A program made the translations under genes and the position numbers. A stretch of DNA of 64,000 bases from Roseiarcus sp963772555 (lineage in GTDB: Bacteria > Pseudomonadota > Alphaproteobacteria > Rhizobiales > Beijerinckiaceae): positions 434,001 to 498,000 of the forward strand of contig CAVYXQ010000001.1 in assembly GCA_963772555.1 (NCBI GenBank), given 5' to 3'. The notes below the pieces were generated by a model that saw only the letters and a list, made by a program, of their open reading frames with translations, searched no databases and had not been told where the DNA came from. Shown here piece by piece: positions 1 through 9,266 of this stretch (within the stretch, counting starts at the first letter, position 1; every line of letters begins with the position of its first letter).

Positions 1-173
1 GCATGACTTCGCGCCCGCGTCTCCAGTTCCGCCGACGCGACCGGCTTGGCTGAGCCGAGGACCGTCGTCCCATGCGCATGAACAACCCGACCGCTCCTGG
101 GGTCGAACAGCAAACAGACCTGGCTCGCCTCGTCCGGGACAAGCTTCCCGCCGCGTAGGATCCTGGCTTTCAC
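1..173 (-). CDS. Unknown protein, 5' part only (runs off left edge)
   Basis: An open frame reads from a GTG at 173-171 to the window edge, 57 codons without a stop. It begins VKARILRGGKLVPDEASQ and has normal soluble-protein composition. The GTG overlaps the TGA stop of the next gene upstream in the GTGA arrangement typical of translationally coupled genes, which is the main reason to believe both frames. The other two minus-strand frames look non-coding (Arg/Ser rich). I do not recognise the family and cannot assign a function; the rest of the gene lies outside the window. Confidence 0.6.
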   Translation of the reverse strand, partial: MKARILRGGKLVPDEASQVCLLFDPRSGRVVHAHGTTVLGSAKPVASAELETRARSH

Positions 174-607
174 TTCAGCCGGGTCCCCCGGATTTCCATG
201 TTGATCTTGCTTCGGCGGAAGTTGTCTCCCTCGACCAGCCAGCCGAACGTAACGGAGCTGACGTGGGTGTCCCACACGTAATCGGCCAGTCCATTGGCGC
301 CAGATTGGCCGACCGGGTGCACGGTTCGCCGGCCGCTGGAATCCACGGTTCGATACTCGACGACGCCGCTGCCGAACCCCGAACTGCCGCCGATGGTCGC
401 AAAGCCGTCCATGGAACTCCTGGCGTAGATGGGCTCCGGGCTGGGATCGAATTCGACGTCCCAGGTCCAGCTGGCGTCGCAGGTCGTCACTGGGTCCGGG
501 CTTTCTGACCCGTTTGTTGACCCTATGTCGGCCGGGCCGAGATACGAGGGCGGAGACATATCCGTTTGTGCGACAAGATCTTCGCGGTCGTCTGTGACGA
601 GGATCAC
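170..607 (-). CDS. Unknown beta-rich protein coupled to the next gene
   Basis: The frame ends RGTRLK and its TGA overlaps the GTG of the partial gene downstream. The C-terminal 100 residues alternate polar and hydrophobic positions with many Gly/Ser/Val, as in a beta sandwich; no signal peptide or membrane segment is evident. The start is uncertain. The GTG at 607 has GGAGAG about ten bases upstream and gives 145 residues; the ATG at 559 gives 129. An ATG at 745 exists, but the extra part is Arg/Pro/Ser rich and looks non-coding. Family not recognised. Confidence 0.5.
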   Translation of the reverse strand: MILVTDDREDLVAQTDMSPPSYLGPADIGSTNGSESPDPVTTCDASWTWDVEFDPSPEPIYARSSMDGFATIGGSSGFGSGVVEYRTVDSSGRRTVHPVGQSGANGLADYVWDTHVSSVTFGWLVEGDNFRRSKINMEIRGTRLK

Positions 608-894
608 ACCGCGCGATCTCTCCGGTAGGCTGGACCGGGCGGTTGTCGCCGACGGCGGCTCGCCGCCACTCCCCGGAGAGCGCGACGGTCGGCGAGCCTT
701 TGAGCCGGATCGAGCCGCCCTCGTTTCCAGCGGCGGCCGCCCCATGTCGCCTGCCGGCGGCCATGAGGAGCGTCTCGCAAGTTTGGGGAAAGCCCTGTCG
801 GATTTGCTGGAGTTCTCTTCAATAGCTTCGCTGTTTCGAAATGCTTCTAGGTCTAGAGCAGATGGAAGCTGGTTTTCCCTGAAGGGCTGCCGCC

Positions 895-1335
895 ATGCGC
901 AAAATCATCCACGTCTTGCTTCCGCTCGCCTTGGCCGCCGGCGTGGCCGCCGCGGGGAAGGCTCAGGCGGCGGACCAGATCTCCGTGCCGGTTTCGGGCC
1001 TTCGCAACGCCAACGGCGTCGTGCGTTGCGGGCTTTACGCGGCGGCCGAAGCCTTCCCCAAAGCCGGACAGGAGAGCCGCGGGGTCATCGCCCGCATCCA
1101 GGGCCAGCAGGCGATCTGTATCTTCGCTGGCGTGAAGCCCGGAACTTATGCGGTCGCGGCGTTCCACGCCGAGAGCAACGAGACGCAAATGCAATATAGC
1201 CTGTTTGGCAAGCCGAAGGAGGGCTACGGGTTCTCCCGCAATCCGCCCTCGAGCCTGGGGGCGCCGTCGTTTACCGCGGCCGCCTTCAATTATGCCGGCG
1301 GCGCCCAAACGGCGCCGATCAGACTGAGCTACTGA
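895..1335 (+). CDS. DUF2141 family secreted protein
   Basis: This 146-residue protein has a Sec signal peptide (residues 1-25, ending KAQA before ADQI), so it is probably periplasmic. The mature part carries the DUF2141 pattern: a beta strand followed by NANGVVRCGLY, then an AICIFAGVKPGTYAVAAFHA segment and a Gly-rich C-terminus with GYGFSRNPPSS. The fold is a small beta sandwich; no biochemical role is established for the family. It stands alone, about 200 bases ahead of a beta-barrel protein gene on the same strand. Confidence 0.85.
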   Translation: MRKIIHVLLPLALAAGVAAAGKAQAADQISVPVSGLRNANGVVRCGLYAAAEAFPKAGQESRGVIARIQGQQAICIFAGVKPGTYAVAAFHAESNETQMQYSLFGKPKEGYGFSRNPPSSLGAPSFTAAAFNYAGGAQTAPIRLSY

Positions 1336-1543
1336 GCCCCAGGCCCTCGACACCCGCGGAGAGCGCACGAAGATCGTCGGCTGGACGCCCCGGACCATCG
1401 CAGCAAAGCCGCTTACGCCACCCGGCTCAGAGGTCCTGCGCCGTTCTCGCCAAACGGACCTTACGCAACCATCGACGGCTGAGCCCGCAAGCGGGGCGCA
1501 AGCCTCGGGCCGCAGCGTGGCCGCGAAAGCATAGGGGGCGAAG

Positions 1544-2257
1544 ATGCGCCGGATCGTCACGACCGTCTTATCGCTGCTTGCGCCGACCGCCGCCGCGCTC
1601 GCCGCCGACCTGCAATGGCCACAGCCGGCGCCAATTCAAGCGCCGCCAAACTGGACCGGGTTTTACGCCGGGCTCAATGCCGGCGCCGCCTTCGGCGCCA
1701 GCCGCACGGCCTTCAGCATCGCAGGCTTCGAGCCTCCCTCGTTCGACACGTCGCTCTCGGGCGCCATCGGCGGCGCCGAGACCGGCTACGACTGGCAGAC
1801 GGGCGGCCTGGTCCTCGGGCTCGCGGCGGACCTCGAGGCCAGCGGATTGCAGGGGCGCCGCACCGCGCCCTGCATCCCGCCGCTCTGCGGCGCTTTCGCC
1901 GCGAGCTACACGCAGACTGTGCCCTGGTTCGGAACGGTCCGCCCGCGAATCGGCTATGCGCTGGGGAACTGGCTCCTCTACGCCACCGGCGGATACGCTT
2001 TCGCCCGGCTCGACACCGACGCGAGCGCCGCCTTCGGACCCTTCTACGCCGTCGACAATCGCGGCGAGATGCGAGACGGCTGGACGCTCGGCGGCGGGGC
2101 CGAAATCGAGTTCGCGCCCCACTGGAGCGCCAAGATCGAATACCTCTATCTGGATCTCGGCAGCAGCACGACGACGTTTCTCGCAAGCCCGCCGATCTCG
2201 AGCGCCTCGCACCTCGACTTCAGCTTGATCCGCGCGGGCCTGGATTACCGCTTCTGA
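1544..2257 (+). CDS. Outer-membrane beta-barrel protein (Omp25/Omp31 type)
   Basis: The protein has 237 residues and a signal peptide of about 20 (cleavage after AALA, before ADLQW). The mature protein starts with the family pattern NWTGFYAGLNAGAAFG, continues with alternating amphipathic strands, and ends DFSLIRAGLDYRF with the terminal aromatic residue used for barrel insertion. This is the alphaproteobacterial porin-like opacity/Omp25 family of small eight-stranded barrels in the outer membrane. A purine-rich GGGGGCGAAG stretch lies just ahead of the ATG. Substrate or structural role cannot be told from sequence. Confidence 0.9.
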   Translation: MRRIVTTVLSLLAPTAAALAADLQWPQPAPIQAPPNWTGFYAGLNAGAAFGASRTAFSIAGFEPPSFDTSLSGAIGGAETGYDWQTGGLVLGLAADLEASGLQGRRTAPCIPPLCGAFAASYTQTVPWFGTVRPRIGYALGNWLLYATGGYAFARLDTDASAAFGPFYAVDNRGEMRDGWTLGGGAEIEFAPHWSAKIEYLYLDLGSSTTTFLASPPISSASHLDFSLIRAGLDYRF

Positions 2258-2310
2258 TCGACTGATCGTCGCTTCGGCTTCGGCTCCCAATAACGGGTCA
2301 GGCTTTGGTC

Positions 2311-2394
2311 GTCGTTGCGAGGCCCGCAGGGCCCAAGCAATCCACGGCCTCGCGCCCTGCAGGTCTGGACTGCTTCGCCTTCGGCTCGCAATGA
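2311..2394 (+). repeat. Palindromic REP-like element, copy 1
   Basis: The left arm GTCGTTGCGAGG leads into AAGCAATCC, and the right arm GACTGCTTCGCC leads into GCTCGCAATGAT, so the ends are inverted copies separated by about 35 bases. The same arms occur at 42853-42937, which makes this a dispersed family rather than a local hairpin. It lies in the 318-base gap between the beta-barrel gene and lutA, which otherwise holds nothing I can identify beyond the lutA ribosome-binding site. Confidence 0.75.
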
Positions 2395-2575
2395 TGGTCC
2401 GACTTTGGTCGTCATTGAAAGGCCTCGGTCGGGGCTGAACGAGCCGCCTCAACGGTCAGCCGACCTTCGGCCGGCGTGTCTTTGTGCTAAACTCAATCCT
2501 CTTTGGGACCGCAATGGCCGACGATGGCGAGCGCGGCCGATCGATGTCGGGGCCTCTGCACGGAGGGACGCGATA

Positions 2576-3319
2576 ATGCGGATCGGGCTTTTTATCCCTT
2601 GCTACATCGACGCCTTCTTTCCGGAGGTCGGCATCGCGACCTTGGAATTGCTGGAGCGGTTCGGTCACGAGGTCGTCTATCCCCGCGACCAGACCTGCTG
2701 CGGACAGCCGATGGCCAACAGCGGGTTCAACGCCGACTGCGCCGCCACGGAAGCATTGTTCGTAAGGAATTTCTCCGGCTTTGATACTGTCGTCGCGCCT
2801 TCCGGCAGCTGCGTGCACCACGTGCGCGACAATTTCGATGCGGTCGAGCAGACCGCGGAGGTCAAGGAAGTTCGCCAACGCACCTACGAGCTCGTCGAGT
2901 TCCTGCACGACATCCAGAAGGTCGACGCGTTTCCCTGGGCGCGGTTTCCGCATCGCGTCGGACTGCACAACAGCTGCGGCACGCTGCGCCAGCTCAAGCA
3001 CGCGGCGCCCTCGGAGCTGCGCGAGCCGTTCTTTTCCAAGCCGCTGGATCTCTTGTCGAAAGTCGAAGGGATCGAGTTCGTCACGCCGTCGCGGCCCGAC
3101 GAATGCTGCGGCTTCGGCGGCACGTTCTCGGTCTTCGAGGAAGTCGTCTCCGCCAAGATGGGCTATGACAAGGTCAGCGATCATGCGCGCGCCGGCGCCG
3201 AGTACATCGTATCCGCCGACACCTCGTGCCTGATGCACCAGCAAGGGTGCGCCGAGCGGATCGGCGTCCCGATCAAGTTCATTCATATCGCCCAGATCCT
3301 GAACGGAGCCGGCGCATGA
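2576..3319 (+). CDS. lutA: L-lactate utilisation protein LutA (CCG-domain Fe-S protein)
   Basis: LutA is one of three subunits that oxidise L-lactate to pyruvate in the cytoplasm. This 247-residue copy has both cysteine-rich CCG motifs: DQTCCGQP (C41-C42) and DECCGFGG (C177-C178), plus conserved SGSCV and NSCGTLR segments. The start is the ATG at 2576, preceded by GGAGGGA; the frame is open further upstream but is not coding-like there. Its stop overlaps the lutB start (ATGA), as expected for an operon. Confidence 0.95.
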   Translation: MRIGLFIPCYIDAFFPEVGIATLELLERFGHEVVYPRDQTCCGQPMANSGFNADCAATEALFVRNFSGFDTVVAPSGSCVHHVRDNFDAVEQTAEVKEVRQRTYELVEFLHDIQKVDAFPWARFPHRVGLHNSCGTLRQLKHAAPSELREPFFSKPLDLLSKVEGIEFVTPSRPDECCGFGGTFSVFEEVVSAKMGYDKVSDHARAGAEYIVSADTSCLMHQQGCAERIGVPIKFIHIAQILNGAGA

Positions 3320-4854
3320 GCGACCCCCGCGGCATGTTGCATCCCGAGCTGCTGGACCACGACGACACGCGCCCGGTCCAGCCCGACGGCCGTCGCCTCG
3401 ACCATGCCGAGGGAAGCTCGAAGCCGCTCCGGGCTGCGCCGGAACCGCAGCCGCGCGGCGCCAAGATTCACGGGAATCGACCGGTCGACCAGGCGGAAGC
3501 AGCCGCCCGTTTCCTTGCCGCGCCTCAGCACGAGAAGATGCATGACGAGCGGCTCTGGGATTTGCGGCAGAAGCGCGACCGCGAAATGCACGGCGTTGCC
3601 GAGTGGGAGGAGCTCCGGTCGCTGGCGTCCGCCATCAAGGAACACACGCTCACCCGCCTGGACGAGTATCTCGATCAGTTCGAGGCCAAGGCGCACTCGA
3701 ACGGCGTGCATGTGCATTGGGCGCGCGACGCGGCCGAGCACAACCGGATCGTCCATGGCATTCTGAAGGATCATGGCGCCAGGTCGCTCATCAAAAGCAA
3801 GTCGATGCTTACCGAGGAATGCGGTTTCCGGCCCTACATGGCCTCGGTCGGCGTCGAGGTGATCGAGACCGACCTCGGCGAGCGCATCCAGCAGCTCGAT
3901 AACGAAGATCCGAGCCACGTGGTCGTGCCTGCCGTGCACAAGCTCAGGAGCGACGTCGCGCAGGTGTTCGCCAAAACGATCGGAACCGACCCCGACAACA
4001 GCGACGTGCACTACCTCGCGGAATCGCAACGCGACGCGACCCGTCCATTGATCCTCAAGGCCGATGCCGGGATGACTGGCTGCAACTTCGCCGTCGCCGA
4101 GACAGGCGGCATTGTCGTCTGCACCAACGAAGGCAACGCCGACCTCTCGGCCAATGTGCCGAAGCTGCACATCGCCTCGATCGGGATCGAGAAAATCATC
4201 CCGCGGCTCGAGCATCTTGCGGTCTTCGTGCGGCTGTTGTCGCGCAGCGCGCTGGGCTCGCCGATTACGCAGTACACGTCGCATTTCCGCGGTCCGCGGC
4301 AGGGCGGCGAAATGCACTTCGTGCTCGTCGACAACGGCCGCTCCGAGCGTCTCGGCATGGCCGAGTTCTGGACGTCGCTCAAATGCATCCGCTGCGGAGC
4401 GTGCATGAACACCTGTCCGGTCTATCGCCGCAGCGGCGGCTTGAGCTACGGCGCCACCTATTCAGGTCCCATCGGTCTCATCATCGATCCGACGTTCAAC
4501 GCGCGGAAATACAGCAACCTGCCGTTCGCCTCGACCCTCAACGGCAGCTGCAGCAATGTCTGTCCGGTCAAGATCAACATTCACGAGCAGATCTACGCCT
4601 GGCGGCGCGAACTGGTGAAGCGGCACGAAGTCCCGTTCGTCAAGAAGGCCGCGATGAAAGCGGCGGGCGAGCTGCTGTCGCGGCCGGCCGCTTATCGCGC
4701 CGCCGTCGCGGCGGCCGATGTCGCGCTCGCCCATCTGCCGCGCTTCGTACTCTACAACGGCCTCAACGCCTGGGGGAAGGGGCGCGAGAACCCGCGTCCG
4801 CCCAGGCAGACATTCCACAGCTGGCATCGCGCGAATCGCGGAGAGCAGAAATGA
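3316..4854 (+). CDS. lutB: L-lactate utilisation protein LutB (ferredoxin-like subunit)
   Basis: The 512-residue protein has the LUD domain in its middle third and a C-terminal ferredoxin-like region. The first cluster is canonical, CIRCGACMNTCPVYR starting at C357. The second site reads LNGSCSNVCPVKI (C412, C416) and has Asn where many LutB proteins have the first Cys of a CGAC motif; this may be a subfamily trait. The N-terminal 60 residues are poorly conserved-looking and rich in charged residues. Start and stop both overlap the neighbouring lut genes by four bases. Confidence 0.93.
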   Translation: MSDPRGMLHPELLDHDDTRPVQPDGRRLDHAEGSSKPLRAAPEPQPRGAKIHGNRPVDQAEAAARFLAAPQHEKMHDERLWDLRQKRDREMHGVAEWEELRSLASAIKEHTLTRLDEYLDQFEAKAHSNGVHVHWARDAAEHNRIVHGILKDHGARSLIKSKSMLTEECGFRPYMASVGVEVIETDLGERIQQLDNEDPSHVVVPAVHKLRSDVAQVFAKTIGTDPDNSDVHYLAESQRDATRPLILKADAGMTGCNFAVAETGGIVVCTNEGNADLSANVPKLHIASIGIEKIIPRLEHLAVFVRLLSRSALGSPITQYTSHFRGPRQGGEMHFVLVDNGRSERLGMAEFWTSLKCIRCGACMNTCPVYRRSGGLSYGATYSGPIGLIIDPTFNARKYSNLPFASTLNGSCSNVCPVKINIHEQIYAWRRELVKRHEVPFVKKAAMKAAGELLSRPAAYRAAVAAADVALAHLPRFVLYNGLNAWGKGRENPRPPRQTFHSWHRANRGEQK

Positions 4855-5462
4855 GCAGCCGCGACGAGATCTTTGCATCGATCCGCGCCGCCCGCCCCCA
4901 GGTTGAGCGGCCGCTGCCAAGCGTTCCGCTGTTCGACGCCGCGCGGCCGCCGTCGCTTCTCAATGCATTCAAGGAAAGCCTTGAACGCATGGGCGGCCTG
5001 TTTCTCGATCCGCCGCCGGCGGCCGATGTCCTGGCGCCAGTTCGAGCAAAAATCGCCAACGCCAAAGTCGTGTGCTCAACGGCGCCGGAGATCGAGGGCA
5101 ACCGCGATATCACCCGGATCGGCGCGCCGCAGGATCTGGCGGATGTCGATTTCGCGATCGCGCGCGCCGCCTTCGCAGTCGCGGAGACCGGATCGGTGCT
5201 TCTCGACGACCAGACCCTCCGCATCAACGCCGTCGCTTATCTCGCCCAGCACCTGATTGTTCTGCTCGATCCCGCCGACATTGTCGTCAATCTCCATCAC
5301 GCGTATCGCCGACCGGAATTCCGAAACAGCAATTATGCCGCCTTCCACACCGGTCCGTCCGCCACGGCGGACATCGAGGGGGTTTTGATCCACGGCGCCC
5401 AGGGCGTGCGCTCGCTTTCCGTCCTGCCCGTCGCACGGGGATGGGCGCTGTCCACCGACTAA
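4851..5462 (+). CDS. lutC: L-lactate utilisation protein LutC (LUD domain)
   Basis: This is a 203-residue single-domain LUD protein, third gene of the operon, starting at the ATG that overlaps the lutB stop. The recognisable family segments are FAVAETGSVLL, the central strand region with HLIVLLDPADIV, and the C-terminal GPSATADIEGVLIHGAQGV, which matches the LutC/YkgG family signature. It completes LutABC, so the cell can probably use lactate. No GntR- or LysR-type regulator or lactate permease lies next to it. Confidence 0.95.
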   Translation: MSSRDEIFASIRAARPQVERPLPSVPLFDAARPPSLLNAFKESLERMGGLFLDPPPAADVLAPVRAKIANAKVVCSTAPEIEGNRDITRIGAPQDLADVDFAIARAAFAVAETGSVLLDDQTLRINAVAYLAQHLIVLLDPADIVVNLHHAYRRPEFRNSNYAAFHTGPSATADIEGVLIHGAQGVRSLSVLPVARGWALSTD

Positions 5463-5520
5463 TTGAGGAAGGTGTGCTCGCGACAGCCGTCAGACAGCAT
5501 AATGGGGTATACGTCGGCCC

Positions 5521-5958
5521 ATGCCGCTCCATCTCGTCAAACTCTGTGTCGGCGCCGATTCGCTCGACGATCTGCGTCAATGGATAGACGAGCGGATGCG
5601 CGAGGCGAAGCGGCGCGGCGCGGCGCTCAGACACGCGCATGTGACGCGGATGACACCCAAACGGGCCGACGAGCTGGTGGACGGCGGCTCGCTCTACTGG
5701 GTCATCAAGGGGATGATTTCTGCCCGCCAGGCGATCCTCGAGGTCGAGCCGTTCAGGGACGCAGACGGCGTCGGCCGCTGCCGGCTCTGGCTCGACCGGG
5801 CGGTGGTCGCCGTCGCGCCCCGGCCGATGCGCGCCTTCCAGGGCTGGCGGTACCATCCGGCGAAGGACGCGCCGCCGGATCTCGACTTCGCCCAGCCGGG
5901 GCTCCAGGGCATGCCGGAAGCGATGCGACGCGAGCTGGCGGGCCTCGGACTGCTCTGA
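5521..5958 (+). CDS. DUF1489 family protein
   Basis: A 145-residue cytoplasmic protein of the DUF1489 family, common in alphaproteobacteria and of unknown function. Typical parts are the start MPLHLVKLCVGADS, the central HVTRMTPKRADELVDGGS and LYWVIKGMISARQ, and the C-terminal FQGWRYHPAKDAPPDL. It starts 58 bases after lutC and could be transcribed from it, but the gap is long enough for its own promoter. No catalytic residues can be proposed. Confidence 0.9.
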   Translation: MPLHLVKLCVGADSLDDLRQWIDERMREAKRRGAALRHAHVTRMTPKRADELVDGGSLYWVIKGMISARQAILEVEPFRDADGVGRCRLWLDRAVVAVAPRPMRAFQGWRYHPAKDAPPDLDFAQPGLQGMPEAMRRELAGLGLL

Positions 5959-6036
5959 GGATCTTTTCGATCTCGGCTTGCCGACAGGCGCACGAACGCC
6001 AATCTATTCGGCGAACCCGGAACGCTCGTTGGGGCC

Positions 6037-6747
6037 ATGGATAAGGACAAGGATACGCCGCTCGCCCGCAAGGCGGGCAGCGACGACATCGCGGCCTTCG
6101 TCGAGACCGCGCGCCGGACTCCCGCGCCGTCGCAATCGACGCGCGGCCGACTCATCTTCGCCCTCGACGCCACCATGAGCCGGCAGCCGACCTGGGATCT
6201 CGCCCAGGCGCTGCAGGCGAAGATGTTCCAGGTCGCGGCGTCGCTCGGCGGGCTCGACGTGCAACTCGTCTATTATCGCGGGCTCAACGAATGCCGCGCG
6301 TCCAGATTCGTGTCGGGCGGGCAGGGGCTCGCCGAGCTCATGGGCCGCATCGGCGTGCGTGGCGGCGAGACGCAGATCCGCAAGGTGCTCGCCCATGCCC
6401 GCGACGAAGCGAGGCGCGCCCGGGTCGGCGCGCTGGTCTTTGTCGGCGACGCGATGGAGGAGAACCCGGACAGGCTCGCCGCGCTCGCCGGCGAACTCGC
6501 GCTTCAGGGGGTGAAGGCGTTCATGTTCCAGGAGGGGTACGATCCCGCCGCCCGGAGAACGTTTGCCGAGATCGCCCGCCTGACCGGCGGCGCCTACAGC
6601 GCCTTCGACGCCGGCGCCTCCGCCAGGCTGGGGGCGTTGTTGCGCGCGGCGGCCGCCTATGCCGCGGGCGGCCAGGCGGCGCTGGCGCGGGAGGCGGACG
6701 CCGACCCGGAGGCGCGTCTTCTCCTGTCGCAGATGCGGCGCTCGTGA
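6037..6747 (+). CDS. VWA-like domain protein
   Basis: The 236-residue protein has a von Willebrand factor A-like fold: the strand RLIFALDATMS supplies a MIDAS-like DxTxS (D44, T46, S48), followed by VQLVYYRGLNECRAS, a GGETQIRKVL helix region and GALVFVGDAMEE. No signal peptide or membrane segment is present, so it is predicted to be cytoplasmic. It sits just upstream of a membrane J-domain protein on the same strand. Binding partner unknown. Confidence 0.8.
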   Translation: MDKDKDTPLARKAGSDDIAAFVETARRTPAPSQSTRGRLIFALDATMSRQPTWDLAQALQAKMFQVAASLGGLDVQLVYYRGLNECRASRFVSGGQGLAELMGRIGVRGGETQIRKVLAHARDEARRARVGALVFVGDAMEENPDRLAALAGELALQGVKAFMFQEGYDPAARRTFAEIARLTGGAYSAFDAGASARLGALLRAAAAYAAGGQAALAREADADPEARLLLSQMRRS

Positions 6748-6836
6748 ATTTGGCCTAAAGCTTGCCTTAAAGGCGGCCCGGGCTGACGCCACGCCTCCCC
6801 TTCGCGCTCGGGCGCTCGAATGAAAGCGTTACAGCG

Positions 6837-7550
6837 ATGAACCTTGTCATCGGCTTGATTTTGCTTTTCCTCCTGCTGGGCGCGATCAAGCAGTTCGCGC
6901 GCATGGACGCTGCTCGGGCGGCGAAACTGGTCCGGCACGGTGGGGGCGTTCTCGGACTGATGGGCGCGGCGCTGCTGTTGCTCAGGGGCCGTGTCGGGGT
7001 CGCCGCGACGCTGGCCGGGATGGCGGCGAGTTTCGCCGGCTGGCGCACGACCGGCGGCCAATGGAACCCGTTCGGCGCTGCCGGGGCGGGCGCAGGCGCG
7101 CGCTCCGGGCGCGTCTCGACCGCGCGCTCGGCGATGCTCGAGATGCGGCTCGATCACGACAGCGGCGGGTTGAGCGGAACGGTTCTGGCCGGCGCCTATG
7201 CCGGCAAGGCGGTAGAGGGCCTGTCCCGTCCGGAGCTTCTGAGCCTGCGGCAGGAGCTTCTGCGTGACGACCCCGACGGCGCAGCTCTTCTAGAGGCGTA
7301 TCTCGACCGCCGGTTCGCCGGCTGGGGTGAGACAGATAAGAGTCAGGGTCAGCGGCGGGGAGGCGATGGCGCGATGACGCCGGCTGAGGCCTACCGGGTC
7401 CTTGGATTGCCGGAAGGGGCGGGCGCGGCGGACATTATCCGCGCTCATCGCGCCCTGATGAAGAAGTTTCATCCAGATCATGGCGGCTCGACCGCTTCTG
7501 CCGCGCGGATCAATCAGGCCAAGGATGTTCTGATGCAGCGACAAGGCTAG
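6837..7550 (+). CDS. Membrane-anchored J-domain protein (DnaJ-like co-chaperone)
   Basis: The 237-residue protein starts with a hydrophobic helix (residues 1-18), has a second hydrophobic stretch near 38-66, and ends in a short J domain. MTPAEAYRVLGLPEGAGA begins the domain and FHPDHGG carries the obligatory HPD at 212-214. This layout resembles Tim14/DjlA-type co-chaperones, with the J domain at the C-terminus facing the cytoplasm to recruit DnaK. The middle part (residues 100-165) is a soluble linker. It follows the VWA-like gene by 89 bases. Confidence 0.85.
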   Translation: MNLVIGLILLFLLLGAIKQFARMDAARAAKLVRHGGGVLGLMGAALLLLRGRVGVAATLAGMAASFAGWRTTGGQWNPFGAAGAGAGARSGRVSTARSAMLEMRLDHDSGGLSGTVLAGAYAGKAVEGLSRPELLSLRQELLRDDPDGAALLEAYLDRRFAGWGETDKSQGQRRGGDGAMTPAEAYRVLGLPEGAGAADIIRAHRALMKKFHPDHGGSTASAARINQAKDVLMQRQG

Positions 7551-7595
7551 GCGCTCCGCCTGAACAATGGAGAACCGGGCTCGAGGGTTCCCTCG

Positions 7596-9266
7596 TCAGT
7601 CCCGGGCGGCGAAGCAGGCAAACCCGCTGCGCTTGAGGGATCGGCAGGCGGTTTCGGCCGACGCCGAATCGAGGCCGGCGAAGCGGGCGCGATAGAAAGT
7701 GTCCTCGCCCTTCTGCACCTTTTGGGCGACCGGCTTCGCCGCCGCCAGGGCCTGCCGGTTACGCTCGCGCGCCTTGTTCAGGAGCGCATTCGCCTTGGCT
7801 TCATCGTCCGTGGCGCCGATCTGAATCATCCAGCCCTTATGCGCGCCGGCGTCGTCCTCGGTTTCGCCCCCGGCCAAGGTCCGCTCAGCCACCGTCGTCT
7901 CGCTCGGCGCCCTGACTTTCTCGGACGGAGAGAGCGCGGCGACTTTCGTCGCCGGGTCCTTTCCCTTCACCCAGCCGAGTTGCGCCGGCGTGGGCGCCTC
8001 ATGCCGGGGCGCGGGCGCGGCTGCCGGGGCGGCCTGCCGCGATGCGATTTCGGCGCGCTGCCCCAAGCCGCGCACAGGCGGAGCCCTCCGTTCGCGCCAC
8101 GCTGCGGGGCTTTCCGCGCTTCGCTCGACATGAGGATGGGCGGCCGGCGCCATGGCCGCGACGCGAGGCTTCGCCGGCTCGTCCTCCGCGTCGTCGCCCT
8201 CCGCCAGCTGAGGCTCGACCGATCGGACCGGCGGAACCTGGTCGGCGACCAGAATCGGACGGCCCGCCGGCGGCTCGGCCGCCACGCGCTCAGCCGGCTC
8301 GGCCGGCGACGCTTCGGCGACCATGGTTGCGGTCCGCATGGGCGAGGCCTGCGCGATATGGTCCTCGATCATGGACGCCATGATGCGGTCGCGCACGCCC
8401 GACGTGCGACCGCCGAGGACCACGCCGATCAGCGAGCGGCCGTCCCGGTGCACGGACGTCAGGAGATTGAAGCCGGAGGCTCGGGTGTAGCCGGTCTTGA
8501 TGCCGTCGACGCCGTCGACGCGGCCGAGCAGGTGATTGTGATTGCCGATGACCTCCCCGGCGTAGTCAAACTGATGGGTGGAAAAGTACTTGAAATAGCG
8601 CGGGAAGCGTTCCTCCAGCGAACGGGCGAGAATGGTCAGGTCGCGCGCCGTCGTGACCTGCTCGTCATTGGGAAGGCCGGAGGCGTTGCGGTATATCGTG
8701 CTCGACATCCCGAGCTCATGCGCCTTCCTCGTCATCATCTCGGCGAAAGCGCTTTCGTCATGACCGATCGCTTCGCCGATCGCGACGGCCACGTCGTTGG
8801 CGGAGCGGGTCACGATCGCCTTGATCGCGTCCTCGACGCTGATCGTGTCGCCGGCCTCGATGCCGAGCTTCGAGGGCTCTTGCGCGGCGGCGTGCTCGGA
8901 GATCGGAATGCGCGTCTGGAGCGTCATCGTCCCTTTGTCGAGCTGCTCGAACAAAAGGTAGAGCGTCATCACCTTGGTGATCGAAGCCGGATGCCGAAGA
9001 CCGTCCTCGGCGACGGAGAACAGCGTCCGCCCGCTGTTGGCGTCGACCAGGAGCGCGGAGAAGGCGGGCGACGAGGAGACCCTTGCGGCGTATCGTACGT
9101 GATACGTCCTATGCGCAACATGTCCGCGCCAGTAGGGATGAACGTGGCGGTAATGGTGGGCCTGAGCCGGCGCGCCCGCGTAGACGAATGCCGAAGCGGC
9201 AACGAAAGCCACGCCTGCAAGCCGCACCACGCGGCCAAGCCGCCGGTCCTCGATACGCCACGCCAT
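7596..9266 (-). CDS. D-alanyl-D-alanine carboxypeptidase with C-terminal SPOR domain
   Basis: A penicillin-binding protein of the S11 family, 556 residues, exported by a signal peptide ending near residue 36 (APAQA). All three active-site motifs are present: SITK (S95-K98), SAN (155-157) and KTG (257-259). It trims the terminal D-Ala of peptidoglycan stem peptides in the periplasm. A long Pro/Ala/Glu-rich linker (about 300-465) leads to a SPOR-type peptidoglycan-binding domain at about 475-556. It converges with the J-domain gene, leaving 45 bases between them. Confidence 0.93.
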   Translation of the reverse strand: MAWRIEDRRLGRVVRLAGVAFVAASAFVYAGAPAQAHHYRHVHPYWRGHVAHRTYHVRYAARVSSSPAFSALLVDANSGRTLFSVAEDGLRHPASITKVMTLYLLFEQLDKGTMTLQTRIPISEHAAAQEPSKLGIEAGDTISVEDAIKAIVTRSANDVAVAIGEAIGHDESAFAEMMTRKAHELGMSSTIYRNASGLPNDEQVTTARDLTILARSLEERFPRYFKYFSTHQFDYAGEVIGNHNHLLGRVDGVDGIKTGYTRASGFNLLTSVHRDGRSLIGVVLGGRTSGVRDRIMASMIEDHIAQASPMRTATMVAEASPAEPAERVAAEPPAGRPILVADQVPPVRSVEPQLAEGDDAEDEPAKPRVAAMAPAAHPHVERSAESPAAWRERRAPPVRGLGQRAEIASRQAAPAAAPAPRHEAPTPAQLGWVKGKDPATKVAALSPSEKVRAPSETTVAERTLAGGETEDDAGAHKGWMIQIGATDDEAKANALLNKARERNRQALAAAKPVAQKVQKGEDTFYRARFAGLDSASAETACRSLKRSGFACFAARD

